DNA of 64,000 bases, from contig WHVD01000076.1 of assembly GCA_015178975.1 (NCBI GenBank), positions 1-64,000 on the forward strand, in the 5' to 3' direction. The notes under the pieces were generated by a model. It had not been told where the DNA came from. It ran no database searches and saw only the letters and a list, made by a program, of their open reading frames with translations. Position 1 is the first letter of the stretch, and each line of letters begins with the position of its first letter. Made by a program: the position numbers and the translations under genes. Positions 35,052-46,397 of this stretch are shown in pieces. The DNA comes from Hysterangium stoloniferum (Eukaryota; Basidiomycota; Agaricomycetes; Hysterangiales; Hysterangiaceae).

Positions 35052-35760
35052 GTTTCAACCTATACTGTACATGTATATTCCCCTGCCAGGCCCAGCCTTA
35101 TTACTGTTGCTAGTAGGGAGGAACTTGTATGCCATTAAGGCTGAGTTTCCCTGGAGACTACCATCTGGACCTTGAGTTAAATAACTTTGGTTTCAACTTC
35201 TTTGTAAGTTTTCTGCATCTATACTACAATGTCATGTTTCATCCCCCAATTCCCTAAACTCAATTCCCATAACTACCACACCTGGCCTGGTGAGATGCAG
35301 CCTTGGCTTTGTGTCCAGTGTGTCTGATGCATTGTTGAGGCCTTCTCCATTGCCCCTACAATCTTCTCATTTCCCAGCAAATTACATTTGATGCTTATTA
35401 GACAAAGCAGCAGGTTGGATATACTTGAATGTTGAGGATGATCAGAAGACTCATCTCAAAGGGATTAAGGGTGATCTGGTCAAGATGTGGACCACTTTGT
35501 GTGATGTACACTTGCAGAAGCACCCTGGCATGTGCTTCAATGCATATAATAATCTCTTCTCCATCAGAAAGAAAGAGAAAGAGAATTTGCAAACTCTGAT
35601 GAATCAGGTGGATATAGCCATCCCTTCCATCCAGGATCTGTACCAATCTAATTTTGATCTTGCCAAGCTTGATGAGGAGGCTGTGAATGGTTACATACAC
35701 CACTGAGCACTAACTGCATACAAATAAGCATTGTCTGGTCTATAGCTTACTTCTACGCTC
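35052..35760 (+). pseudogene. Ty1/copia gag relic
   Basis: After 340 bases of leader, translation from ~35391 and the open frame 35425-35706 give a copia gag pattern (LKGIKGDLVKMWTTLCDVH, NNLFSIRKKEKENLQTLMNQVD, DLAKLDEEAVNGYI). There are stops before 35425 and after 35706 and no pol. The chromovirus split this older element from its left part at 26935-27496. Confidence 0.65.
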
Positions 35761-36146
35761 AGGATCATAGCACCCTGCCTCCAAGCTATCGAAACGTCAC
35801 ACAATGGCCCAGCAACCGTGACAATGGCGAGATCTACAGATTATGGTGCAAAAAGGGGACAACTTCGCAGACGGAATCAGATTCTAATGGTAATCTGATT
35901 ATGTACACATAAAATTGATCTCAGCCAATCTACTATTTGTACGTCCCCATCATGACTTCAAATATTTCCAAAGTCCTCCATTAATTAACTATCAGGTGAG
36001 ACTTTTTTCATTTTTCTGGGATATAACATCCTGTAATAGCATCTCAACCGGCAGTCGGATATACGTAACTAGATTCTTGCCTCGTGACCGGATAGAACAC
36101 TTAAATGACTGATAACCTACAAAGCGCAGTTTAGTGTTAGACTATC

Positions 36147-37196
36147 ATGTCCTCCACAACTTTTACAAGCCCTATTCAGAAACCCAACGGTCATACCCTG
36201 TTGGGTGAACGACCCACGTCTATCCTCCACAGAACGCCCTGGAGGCCACCAGTGGCCAGATCTGGCCACGGTATATTCAAAACCCCCACTTTTTGCCATA
36301 GCATATTCTTATGAAGTATTAGGGATTCACGTTGAGCTGGAGGATGGCACAACACTGATCGATGCTGTTGGTGGCGCAGCAGTTGCATGCATAGGTAACG
36401 GACATCCAGAAGTTATCAAAGCTATCCAGAAGCAAGTAGAAACGTTATCATGTGAGTACTTCGATTTTTTTAAAGCTATTATCTGGTTAAAACACATGAA
36501 TTAACCAGATGTCTACAATGTGCAGCTTTCCAATGAGCCTGCTGAGATACTGGCAGAAGAACTCGTGGCTACAGGGAAAGGCGTGTTTGAGCTTTGTGGC
36601 TTTGTTTCCGGAGGTATGGACACACAATATATCACAACCTGCGTATCTAAAAGTTATCGAAGGATCTGAAGCCATGGAGGCTGCCCTTAAATTGAGCCGT
36701 CAGGTAGCCCAAGGACTTCTAGTTTAAATGGTCTGTATTAAATCATTATTCTAGTAGTTTTACCAAATTGGCCAGCCACAACGCAACAACTACATCGGTC
36801 GCCACATCTCGTATCATGGAAATACAATTGCCACACTCGGTGTAGCATCTAATGCAGGCAGGAAAGCCCCTTATAAGGCTATCTTGGATGAGAGCCACTT
36901 TCATCACGTTTCTCCTGCATATGCCAAGCGATTTCAAAAGCCAGACGAGACGGAAGAACAGTACGTTGCCCGTCTGGCCAAGGAGCTCGATGACAAGTTT
37001 GTCGAGCTTGGTCCCGATACAGTTATTGCGTGTACGTTCAAAATCTGGATTAGTTGATTGCCTCTCAACGCGGTTCCTAGTCGTCGCAGAGACCATAGTT
37101 GGCGCGACCTCGGGTGTCGTGGCCGCTCCGAAGGGCTACTTCAAAGCCATGAAAGAGGTCACTACCTTCCAGATCATCAAACAGCTACTCACCTAA
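36147..37196 (+). pseudogene. class III (PLP-dependent) aminotransferase, 3'-truncated
   Basis: N-terminal ~60% of an ornithine/acetylornithine-type aminotransferase. Exons 36147-36270, 36317-36451, 36509-36613, 36663-36703, 36758-37031, 37081-37196 join in phase to 264 residues against the usual ~450. Conserved parts are present: ELEDGTTLIDAVGGAAVACIGNGHP, SGGSEAMEAALKLSRQ (PLP phosphate binding), SYHGNTIATL, and VAETIVGATSGVVAAPKGYF. The sequence then diverges and stops; the downstream half with the DEV motif and the catalytic PLP lysine is absent. Intron 4 ends ...CTAGTAG. Without the lysine it cannot be an active transaminase. Splicing remains perfect, so the truncation is recent or the short form is still expressed. 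Confidence 0.8.
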
Positions 37197-39347
37197 GGAT
37201 CCAATGGATGGTTAGTAGAGCTTCTAAAATATCCTCCTACTAAAGACCCGTGTCTCTATCACATACTCGGGGTAGCAGAAGACCCTCACAATCGTGCAGG
37301 GAGCTATATTCACATGTAGTTACATATACAAACCATAAGAACAATAGAATGCTATATGGGGAAGACAATGGGAATGTGAAAAAAGGGGGGATAGTGGAAC
37401 AATAGGGGAAGGGAACAAAAGGAACATGAGCTTGGATGATGCTCGAAATCCAACAAAGGACCCATAAAAACCTTAGGAGTGGAGTTTTCTAGTGAGTAGC
37501 ATAAGTTATGGGTGATGTTACTATGAAAATTTGCATCCTACTCATTTTATGATGGTGATACAGTAGTGTTGTACGATTTCGGCTGTGACTTCAGTTATGC
37601 ACTGGACCATGCTGAGGTTGAAGCTAATTGGATGCTTGTTACGGCACTTCATGAAGGCTAAGGGTGAAACAGTCACAAAAAATTAGAATTGTCATCTAAT
37701 TTAGATAAAGTTTGGCTCGCAGCATCCCGTGCATTTTTATCACCCAGATATTCAGGCAAAACTTTAATGGTGGACCCAACTTGGCCCGCTGTAGCATTTG
37801 CTTGGGATTCCTTTATTGGCTGTACAGGTGGCATGTGGTTAGAAGTGAATTATACAGTTAATTACCAAAATCCAAAGTATACCATTGCTTTCATGTAGTT
37901 AAATGCAAGTTTAATGGTTATAATATACTGTTACATTTTGAAGTATAGAAAATCGTACGATCGATTCACGGTGAAGTCACTATTTTTTTCTATTTTCCTT
38001 TGTGCCACGCATCGCAGAGACTGTTGAAGCTCTGATGCTCGAACAAAGAGAGTCCTTTGAAGTTACGGTCGAAATCCTACAGTATTCTGGTGGAAAGTAT
38101 TTTCAGACCAAGGTTATTGATAAAGTATACCTAAAGTTATGTAACACATCATGTGAAAAATAAGAGTGCTAGATACTAGATACAAGATAATAACTCAGTT
38201 TTTGCACAGTAGATGCCAAATAGCTATAGATTTATTTACCTAGATACAAGATAATAACTAGACAAATGCAATAAGTAAAGAAACTAAATAAAGGTCAATA
38301 GCAATTATCTCACCTCAGTATTTGCACGGTAGATGCCAAATAGCTGAGGTGAAGCTAACTAGGGACAAAAGAGACAAGTAAAATTAATTAATATGTGGCG
38401 GGCCTTTGTTCTTGCCCCTGCAATAGCCGAATGTACCGGACTATAACGTGCTTGATAATCCAACAATCCAAAGGAGCTAGTGATTTCGACTTCCATTTCC
38501 TGATGGAAGGCCATAGTTATGGATTGCTTGTCATAACACCTTGAACCACTCATGTAATCATCCTGTTTTTTTTCGCTGTCTAGCATGTAAGGGATTCGTT
38601 AGTTCGTCGAGTAATGCACCGTGGTCCGAACAATGTGTGACCCAGAGAGTCTATTCAACGACAGGCTTTCACTCAGGACGTCTTGGCGTTTGATCCGAAA
38701 TACGCGGTTCTAGAATATGAGTATATGTCCTCCAGGAAATCTGAACGTGGCGTCACTTTTGGAGGTGGTTCTAGGTGTGAAATTCAACACGTTAGAAGCA
38801 CAACATTGTGCGAAATGGAATTCGAAGCCGTCAGCTACTCTCCAGCAGAGTAGGCCAGCTCAGTGACCTTCTCTAACAATACTATATCAAATTAATTACT
38901 TCTCTGACGCACTTCGAGCATCATTGACTAGCATGACTAGGAGGCCTAAAATGGTTTAGATAGTCTATGCAGGGTTTTACTTGGCATCGATTTGCTCCAA
39001 CGCCATGATTACTTTGTTTTTTTTTTGCGCCGCTCACGCAGATGCGTGCACCTCAAAACTTTGTTTTAAATAATACATAGTCTATAGCAGTTAGCCCGTT
39101 TCAGCTTTGTGGCTAAATCACCTTGGAAAATACTCCCCTTACCAAACACTGGTGGTCCCCCCAAAGAACCACGAGCACAACAATGCGTTGAGAGATCCGA
39201 TCGGCCGATTTGATTTCATTATCCTTCCACAGATTCATAAGTGAAGGATATTTTTAAATGATATTGTGGAACCTGCCTAATACGGATCCCGAAACAATGG
39301 CGCTTTGTTTGGTCCACAGTCTCTTGTTTCCACACCGCTCATAAAAA
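37197..39347. other. unassigned region with coding-like relics
   Basis: A purine-rich run (37376-37395, AAAAAAGGGGGGAT) resembles a polypurine tract. Short coding-like pieces occur at 37689-37898 and at ~38017-38110 (contains EVTVEILQYSGGKYFQTK), and an open stretch at ~38660-38853 (contains DVLAFDPKYAVLEYEYM), all plus strand, with no recognisable family and no joinable model. Confidence 0.35.
38191..38350. repeat. interleaved direct repeats
   Basis: AGATACAAGATAATAACT occurs twice (~38181 and ~38242) and TTTGCACRGTAGATGCCAAATAGCT twice (~38201 and ~38320). The second is flanked by the inverted octamers CACCTCAG and CTGAGGTG, making a hairpin. Confidence 0.6.
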
Positions 39348-39428
39348 CCCCTGTGCAAAACCGTGACCATTGGATTGTCACCTCTTGTCCTTCGTTTCTT
39401 CACTCAACTCGCACCTTATACTCCCAAT

Positions 39429-40056
39429 ATGCCCCGTGTACGCCTCTCTACACATAGTCGGCTCCTCACCACCAAATGGGAGAAATGGGAGCTCAACATG
39501 ATTGAGGAATACTTCAAGGAGAACCCACATGCAACACCTGCTGATCGGGACATATACGCAAATGTACTCATGGAGGAGCGCGTCAAGGTTTCTAAAGAAT
39601 GGTGGAGTGAAGCAGAAAGACGAAATTCTCACCAAGAGTAGGTCCACATTCTCTCTCTGTCTAGTCCCATGAGGGGTATCCCCTTTTCTCATCCTCCGAT
39701 ATTTTCGCAGCTACAAGCGCAGGCTCACAAACTGGTTCAAGAACAAAAGAGCCATGATCAAGAAGCGAGGCGGTTCTGTAGAACCGCACCCCACAGGGTC
39801 TGGAGATGCGTTGTCAGAATCTTCTGCGAGTCCTGTGAGTGTGATGTCAATCTCCCCTCAATTGTTTGCGTTCTTACACAAGCCATTCTAGACAGATCAA
39901 GTTGAGGATGTCGCACAGGAATCTCGGACATGCCTCATTGCGCCAGTCACAATAGGGACTAGTCAGCTTTGTTCCAAACAGCCCTCAGTGTCCGAAGTGT
40001 ATAGGGCAGCGGAAGCGCTCATTGCGCTCAGGATGAACATGGGTGCAAGCTGGTAG
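39429..40056 (+). CDS. small protein with homeodomain-helix-3-like WFKNKR motif, three exons
   Basis: Exons 39429-39637, 39711-39834, 39892-40056; introns of 73 and 57 nt, GT-AG, phases 2 and 0; 165 residues. It has basic and aromatic helices (TKWEKWELNMIEEYFKENP, then a long loop) and, spanning the first splice junction, KRRLTNWFKNKRAMIKKR. WF-x-N-x-R is the DNA-recognition helix signature of homeodomains, and two predicted helices precede it, so a divergent homeodomain-like DNA-binding role is plausible but unproven. The C-terminal third is Ser-rich. Start ATG 39429 is the first in frame and is conserved in the inverted copy. It could also be a transposon-associated DNA-binding protein. Confidence 0.6.
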
Positions 40057-40064
40057 GACGGCTC

Positions 40065-40663
40065 CAGGAAGAGAAGGGTTGTTGACGCGTCCTCGAGTAA
40101 ATTATCTTATCGTGGAACGTTAAAGCTAAGGGACACAACTTGAGCCCGCGGCTAGAGCGAGCGAGTAGTCATTGGACGAAAAGTGCTCACAAGGCTGTTC
40201 TTTAACAGTCAATCCGAGTCCCAACATCCCAGAAATATTGTTGTGGCCTGGTCCTTCGAATGCTTCCATCGAGTCCAAGACGAATGCCGTCGGCACTTGG
40301 AAAAAATATGATTAGTTGAGCAGGCTAGATGGGCATCGGGTTATTTTAACGCATCCTCGCTGGCATGTAGCACCCCCGAGTAATAGTTTATTGAGGATCA
40401 TGCCTTGCGAGAATAAAATAGTTATGAAGACACTACAAGTGAATGAATAAGTGAGCCACGCTTAAGTCATACTTCGCACTGATCCTTATGTGACAGAAGC
40501 TAGTATGGCAATTAACCAGGAGTGGCCAAGCGAGTGTGTCATTCGAGCAGTTCCTGCGATGAATGCATCGCTTTTATAGCACTAGTGTCTGCGGTGACCA
40601 CCTTCAATATACGAGCAGCTCCCCTCCTCTCAGGCTGGGCTCCAAACCCTTCTCACTGTTAAT
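40065..40663. other. spacer between inverted arms, no gene seen
   Basis: No open frame of note and no similarity to the arms. Confidence 0.45.
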
Positions 40664-40671
40664 GAGCCGTC

Positions 40672-41270
40672 CTACCAGCTTACCCCCACATGGACACCCA
40701 TCCTGAGCGCAATGAGGGCTGTTTGGAACAAAGCTGACTAGTCCCTATTGTGACTGGCGCAATGAAGCATGTCCGAGATTCCTGTGCGACATCCTCAACT
40801 TGATCTGTCTAGAATGGCTTGTGTAAGAACGCAAACAATTGAGGGGAGATTGACATCACACTCACAGGACTTGCGGAAGATTCTGACAACACATCTCCAG
40901 ACCCTGTGTGGTGCGGTTCTACAGAACCGCCTTGCTTCTTGATCATGGCTCTTTTGTTCTTGAACCAGTTTGTGAGCCTGCGCTTGTAGCTGCGAAAATA
41001 TCGGAGGATGAGAAAAGGGGATACACCTCATGGGACTAGACAGAGAGAGAATGTGGACCTACTCTTGGTGAGAATTCGTCTTTCTGCTTCACTCCACCAT
41101 TCTTTAGAAACCTTGACGCGCTCCTCCATGAGTACATTTGCGTATATGTCCTGATCAGTAGGTGTTGCATGTGGGTTCTCCTTGAAGTATTCCTCAATCA
41201 TGTTGAGCTCCCATTTCTCCCATTTGGTGGTGAGGAGCCGACTATGTGTAGAGAGGCGTACACGGGGCAT
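40672..41270 (-). pseudogene. broken inverted copy of the WFKNKR-motif gene
   Basis: Starts at ATG 41270. Nearly identical to the plus-strand copy, but one A is missing just before the first splice donor (~41083), shifting the frame ahead of the WFKNKR exon, and ~35 bases of exon 3 are deleted. Splice sites are conserved. Confidence 0.8.
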
Positions 41271-41723
41271 ATTGGGAGTATAATGTGTGAGCTGAGTGAA
41301 GAAACGAAGGTGATAATGCAATTGTCACGGTTTTGCACAGGGTGTTTAATTTGAGTGGTGTAGAAACAAGGGAATGTGGACCTGCTCTTGGTGAGAATTC
41401 CGTAACATTTGAGAGGAGATGGACATCACATTCACAGACTCGTAGAGGAAGGCCAAAGACATGGAGTAAACTTGCCCGTTCAACTCGCACTGTTTCGAAA
41501 TCGTTAGGATACAATGGTATTCATCTGTTCACTTAGGGTGACATGTTTTATTTACAAGTAACCGTACACAGCATGCCTCTTGTCATCCCACTTTGCCTCC
41601 CAACCGATGAAAAATGTGATAGGAATATCTAGTCTGGAGAGATGAGTGATGGCATTTATTGAAAGTTTGCATATCCTTACAATCTTCAAACCCTTGTGAG
41701 CATTGTTTGTTTTTCAGATGAAT

Positions 41724-42248
41724 TTAATCAAATTTAGCTTGTAGGAATGGTGTAATAACTGCGCGTTCCTTATCCCACTATGAACGCGAAGTAAAATTAG
41801 GAGGACGGACGGATTATAAATATATATCACACACCACATTCGATGTCCAGTAGATATCAGACTCTACTAATTTTCTCGCTTCTTCGATGCTTTCCGCACG
41901 ATATATGAGCATTGACCCCGTTAACGTTTGGGTTACATCAGAGGCTTCTAAGCCATTTGAGTGCAAAACGCCTCCGCCAATCTCTGAGGCATCGGGGTTA
42001 CTATCCAGCAGTCTAACTCAGGATTGTCACTTACGCAAAAGCCCTTTATCATACAGGCCTTTTGCCGCTTTCATGTGCTGCGCGCGGACGTCCAACCTAC
42101 GTTGTAGTGCGCCGGCGTCGGTGTAATCGGGGGCATAAAGCACAAAGCGATGGAGGTTTGTTCCGGACATTGACCGAAAGTTAATAGAGAAGGAACGTCG
42201 GATGAGTTGATTGCTCGATGTTAGGCTTAGGGCCTGCAAATGTAGCAT
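41724..42248 (-). CDS. YCII-domain protein, three exons, probable mitochondrial presequence
   Basis: A small dimeric alpha/beta-barrel protein of the YCII-related family; the reaction is generally unknown. Exons 42248-42035, 41983-41835, 41777-41724 (introns 51 and 57 nt, GT-AG, phases agree), 138 residues. The N-terminal ~27 residues carry Arg/Ser and few acids (SSNQLIRRSFSINFRSM), fitting a mitochondrial presequence. The domain follows: HRFVLYAPDYTDAGALQRRL, HMKAAKGLYDKGLL, GSMLIYRAESIEEARKLVE, SDIYW...WDKERAVITPF. An upstream in-frame ATG exists at 42350, but the TATAAAAA box at 42282-42275 lies between them, so 42248 is chosen. Intact. Confidence 0.88.
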
Positions 42249-42274
42249 CGGCGTGCACCTTGGCCCTTGAGCCG

Positions 42275-42282
42275 TTTTTATA
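42275..42282 (-). promoter_or_regulatory. TATA box of the YCII gene
   Basis: TATAAAAA on the minus strand, 27 bases before the start codon at 42248. It decides the start. Confidence 0.6.
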
Positions 42283-42759
42283 CCCCGCCCTTGCGGCGAA
42301 TGCCGGAATGATGAGAAGATCCTATTAATATTGAGTTTCGGTAAATTCACCGGATGCTATGGACAACTGTTTTCCTCTGCTTTCGCGCTTATCCTCACTA
42401 TTATGCTTTTGACACAAAAATGCCATTTGAATCACCGCCGGGCAGCAGATCTCTGTACATTTTATTTTCAGTGCCTAGTGGAAATATGAGTTGCTTTCCG
42501 CCTTCAGAAGACCCGGTTACGTCCTAACGCTTCTTAGTCATTTATTTATCCAAAATACATTACTCTGGCATATAAATGGCAAGATTGCGCTCAACTGCAA
42601 TGGCCAGCCGGTTTATTTAAGGGCTTGATTTATTCATAGTGAGATCTGCCCAAATGATCCGCAGATATGCCATAATGTCACGCCTTGTCGTTTGGTTTGA
42701 ACCATTCTGACCCCCTATGACGTTTCTGAGTTGAACTGAGACAATACTTTGAGCCATCC

Positions 42760-43790
42760 ATGCTGGCTGCCGTCTTCACTGTCCTGGTGTATACAGCATG
42801 GGTGTTTGCATACATTCCCGCAATAGCGACGAATGATACAAATGCTGCAAACCAGACTGACACTGGCACATACTCCAGCACCATTTCTTCCGAGCTGGTC
42901 GAAAACAACAGCACGGGATTTCACCAGGTCAGGTCCCTAAGATCCTGTTGGATAGAAGTCTAATGGGTCAAATGCTTGGCATACTCTCAGCGCTCTGGTC
43001 CACTTTTCGGAGTTACGTTTGAACAACCAATCAAGTAGGCGACGTCGTCCGTGGTTTCCATTGAAATATTATTGAGGTTATCCAACAAACACGCCTTGGA
43101 TCGCCTTGGTGAATTGCGACACCAACACAACGGATGCTTCCCTGGACGATATCTTTACACTGGCACGGACCGAGGTGCAGTAGCCACGGTAAGCATTATC
43201 CACCACATGATCTGTCCATCCTTTTTCACATAATTAATAAACTATTAGCTGTTGTACTCGAGCACATCGGAAACTTGTCTCATTAACCCCGAATATGCAA
43301 GCTCGGATAACTCTGACCAGATATTGGACATATTCGGAACAAAAAGCAAATCATCAGCACTGTAAGCGAGTTCTTCCTGGGGTCTCAGGCTGACTCTTAC
43401 CTGTCCAAAGGCTTGTTCTTTCACAACTCTCAAATCTTTACAATACATCTTTTATGACTTATGATCCCACTCTGTTGAACAACAGCTTCGACAGTGTTAT
43501 TGCGTCCTTTGTGGCCGATAATACATCCTCTGGATTTATTATAGCGACTTTGCTATCAGCGAACTCCTCGATCCCTATAAATGGCTCTGACACTGGTAGT
43601 AATTATAACCCATCTCAAAATGGGTGAAGGCGCGGAAATCCCAATATATGCCTTGTGTTGTTAGTCCCCACACATTTCACCTTTCTCCGACACTCATTGG
43701 CCGTTTTGATTATAGGATAGTTCTTCATGCTATTATAGGCTGCATCTCTGGTGTATTTAGAAACGAGTTGTCATCCTGGTTCGTTTTTAT
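42760..43790 (+). pseudogene. secreted/membrane PA-domain protein (RING-type architecture relic), broken
   Basis: Remains of an Agaricomycete-type membrane protein with a signal peptide, lumenal protease-associated (PA) domain and, normally, a membrane helix and cytosolic RING domain. Exon 1 (42760-42927) has signal peptide MLAAVFTVLVYTAWVFA and an Asn/Thr-rich stretch. Later pieces: TPWIALVNCDTNTTDASLDD (~43090-43150), LLYSSTSETCLINPEYASS (~43249-43305), then SFDSVIASFVADNTSSGF, ending at TGA 43624. One base is missing in the LARDRGAVA motif at ~43168, shifting the frame. Beyond the stop, IVLHAIIGCISGVF (~43718) is the decayed membrane segment. No RING domain remains. Confidence 0.65.
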
Positions 43791-44259
43791 GTGAATGTTT
43801 AAGCAACCATTCAGGCCATCTTGTTTGAGTTATAATTTCCTCGTCAAAACCACTCCCTAGCGTCGATTCTCCTTTATTTATCTCTTTTTGTGTATTTTAC
43901 TTTTTATTTATTCTTTTCTTTCTTGATGATGTCACGCATGACGTAACGAAAACACATTGACAGGTGTTAATTGTTATTTGGATATCAAGTTCCTTTCTTA
44001 TGCATTATGGAAATTATGCATTTGTTAGATTTTCGGGTAAAGCGAGCAGTCGGAGTCGTATAGTGACCGGGGTCATTATTGTCCACGTTCATTAGCGCTC
44101 TTGTTATTAGTATATAATCCCCGTAGTTACGCATGTGATCCCCCATGCGTTTATAACCAACAATATCACTCAGACAGTATTGTGCTCATCCTCTATAGGT
44201 CTGGTCATATTTTCACCGAAAAGTTAACAGCATTATGAGCTGACAGTTTAGCAGGCAAG
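43791..44259. other. no gene seen
   Basis: T-rich sequence with a palindromic GATGATGTCACGCATGACGT stretch near 43927-43945. Left edge of the cysteine-rich peptide cluster. Confidence 0.4.
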
Positions 44260-44646
44260 CGCCATCCACTGTGAGCAAGTCAATGTATATACCTATTGTT
44301 TAGTTCTAAATTCGTTTCCAACAATATCGTCACCTTCTTCAGACAACACCAAGTCACTCGGTCTTGGAACAGCACTGGATAAAATTCAAAATTTTGACAA
44401 CTTCCTACAGCTATCGGCTACTAGTGCAACCCCTGATCTTTTCGATAACAAGATTTAAAGAAAGGCCAGATGACTTATTGAGACCAAAGAGCGATCCCCA
44501 CCATCTATCCGTTGCACGCACTCAATAATCATGTAGTGGAATTGTGTTATCACGAATATAATACTTGATAACTAACTTGGTACTTCTAGCCATCTCCTAC
44601 GTTGAAACATCATAGATGTATATGCGGTAATTTTCCCCACAGCGAT

Positions 44647-44943
44647 TTAACACCTCCGTACTATAAGTATATTTAGTCCAAAGATGGAGGGCATGTCTCA
44701 TAAACATTGCAGACTGACTGTTTCCGGGGCAGCATGTTGGGCCATGACCACCATACTTGGGGTCTAATGGTGGAGTAGGGCAAGTTGGGACTAATGAAGT
44801 TTGTCCTGTTAGGAAGTGCATGTATGTCATCCAGAATGAATCTTACGGGCAGGGTTGCAACATGTCTGAGCAAGGGCAACATGAGGCATAAGGGCAAGAA
44901 AGGCGGTAAGACCAAAGACGGCAGAAAGACGAATGAATTGCAT
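44647..44943 (-). CDS. small secreted cysteine-rich peptide, copy A
   Basis: Exons 44943-44847, 44790-44719, 44660-44647; introns 56 and 58 nt, both phase 1. 60-residue preprotein: signal peptide (MQFIRLSAVFGLTAFLALMP..., cleavage expected after VALA) and a ~34-residue mature peptide with six Cys: CC-x6-C-x15-CC-x6-C. Core CPTPPL ... GHGPTCCPGN, ending RRC-stop. The last exon is only 14 nt and supplies the sixth Cys. Not a family I recognise; effector, antimicrobial or wall-associated roles are all possible. Copy A has one extra Gly compared with B. A TATA box lies ~95 bases upstream. Confidence 0.8.
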
Positions 44944-45035
44944 TTATGGTTAATTTATGAATAATTCGAATGTCTTTCTGTGTATAGGCGTCCGAGAGAC
45001 TGTTTGTTGATACTGTTGAATCTCATCGCCTTGCC

Positions 45036-45045
45036 TTTATATATA
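45036..45045 (-). promoter_or_regulatory. TATA box of SSP copy A
   Basis: TATATATAAA on the minus strand, ~95 bases upstream of the start codon, at the same relative position as in copies B, C, E and F. Confidence 0.6.
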
Positions 45046-45076
45046 CCAATCATAACGCACTTTTGAAGTAATAATA

Positions 45077-45159
45077 AGTCACTTTACCTGGCGAGATTTA
45101 TGCGCCCTCGCGGGTAAATCCCGTAAAACCGCATAAAACGCGGCGCCGCCCCAGTGACT
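45077..45159. mobile_element. short insertion with AGTCACT/AGTGACT ends
   Basis: 83 bases bounded by AGTCACT and AGTGACT. The paralogous place upstream of copy B (~46826) has a single AGTGACT and no insert, so ~76 bases were inserted. Non-coding, GC-rich, with internal pairing. Confidence 0.6.
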
Positions 45160-45227
45160 AGAGAGCTTCTTAAACGGAAACAGCATGTTGGCGGGAAACA
45201 GTTGGCCCTCCCGTTCGGGACTAAGAA

Positions 45228-45311
45228 AGTCACTATACCCCGGCGAGATTTATGCGCCTGGCGGGGTAAATCCTGTCAAACCGCGTAAATCGCGGCGCCC
45301 TTGAAAAGTGC
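45228..45311. mobile_element. second copy of the short insertion
   Basis: Starts AGTCACT and contains CGGCGAGATTTATGCGCC like the copy at 45077, with ~80% resemblance by eye. The right end is diverged. Confidence 0.5.
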
Positions 45312-45800
45312 GTTCTGGTTTGTATCCGATGCCAAAATACATCAGTTATATGTACAATCCGGGGTTACTTACTCAGTGTCCCACTATCAGGTGGCATGCA
45401 TGCTCAAGCTTACTATGATCTAATTGACGCTGTTCGGCCATTCCTCATTAATTGTATATCGTGTGACTGGTTTTTTTTCTTTTCCCAGACAGGATACATA
45501 AATACAAATCTCGCCAAGTGAGGCCCAATTTGGTTCAATTCTTCTGCATTATGGAAATTATGCATTATGAGCTGGCAGTGTGGCAGGCAGTGTAAGGCTG
45601 TCGGTATCAGCCTCACTCGGTCAACACGGACAGGACTAAGTTTTCTTTATTTTTACATATCAGTAGGATACAAGGTGAATGCGAGGTTCCCTGGGGAAGA
45701 GTGGGAAAAGGATTAATGGTCAAAGAGAAGATATCCTATCACTATAGGATATGGGGTTTTTTATATAGAGTCAAGGTGAATGGGGTGGAAGAACAAGGAA

Positions 45801-45957
45801 CCGCATGATCAGGCACAGGGGTGCTACTTAACAATAAAGTGGCGGATCAATGAGTGGCTGATGGGAGAGGTTGGTGATGATGACCGCATGATAAGGCACA
45901 AGGGTGCTACCAAGTGGCGGAACAATGAGTGGTTGATGGGAGAGGTTGGTGATGACG
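45801..45957 (+). repeat. two-unit tandem repeat
   Basis: Units 45801-45883 and 45884-45957 share CCGCATGATMAGGCACARGG and GATGGGAGAGGTTGGTGATG. The open frame through it (45780-46130) is a consequence of the repeat. Confidence 0.75.
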
Positions 45958-46397
45958 TATGTGGTAAGGTGGCCAGGCTTACAGGCAGGCACCCAAGTCA
46001 TTCTGACTCAACCCTATGCATTGTGAGCAAGTCAACTGTATACACCTATTTGTTTGGTTCTAAATTCATTTACAACAATATTGCCTTTAGACAACAGCAA
46101 GTCACTCGGTCTTGGAACACCGCTGGATAAAATTCAACAATTTTGACAACTTCCTACCAGCTATCGCTTACTAGTGCAACTTCTCATCTTTTCAATGCCA
46201 AGATTTAAAGAAAGGCCAGATGACTTATGGAGATCAAAAAGCGATCCCCACCATCTATCCGTTGCACGCACTCGATAAACATGTAGCGGAATTGTGCTAT
46301 CACGAATATAATACTGAATAACTAACTTCTTGGTACTTCTAGCGATCTCCCACGTTGAAACATCATAGATGTATTGTGGTAATTTCCCCACCACGAT

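Larger units (their letters stand above)
27492..35056 (-). mobile_element. Ty3/gypsy chromovirus, nearly intact, with 5-bp target duplication
   Basis: The whole insertion: LTRs 27497-28080 and 34426-35051, flanked on both sides by GTTTC (27492-27496 and 35052-35056). gag and pol run on the minus strand; an extra spliced gene runs on the plus strand between pol and the 3' LTR. LTRs are about 98% identical, so the insertion is young. Confidence 0.95.
39348..41342. repeat. inverted duplication with ~700-bp arms
   Basis: Arms 39348-40064 and 40664-41342 are near-identical in opposite orientation, with a ~600-bp spacer of unrelated sequence. Each arm holds one copy of the WFKNKR-motif gene, arranged tail to tail. 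The right arm has lost ~35 bp in exon 3 and one base in exon 1. Confidence 0.9.

Noticed and set aside
42248..42350. Longer N-terminus for the YCII protein from ATG 42350
   Set aside because: A TATAAAAA box lies between the two ATGs, and the short start gives a presequence-like N-terminus.
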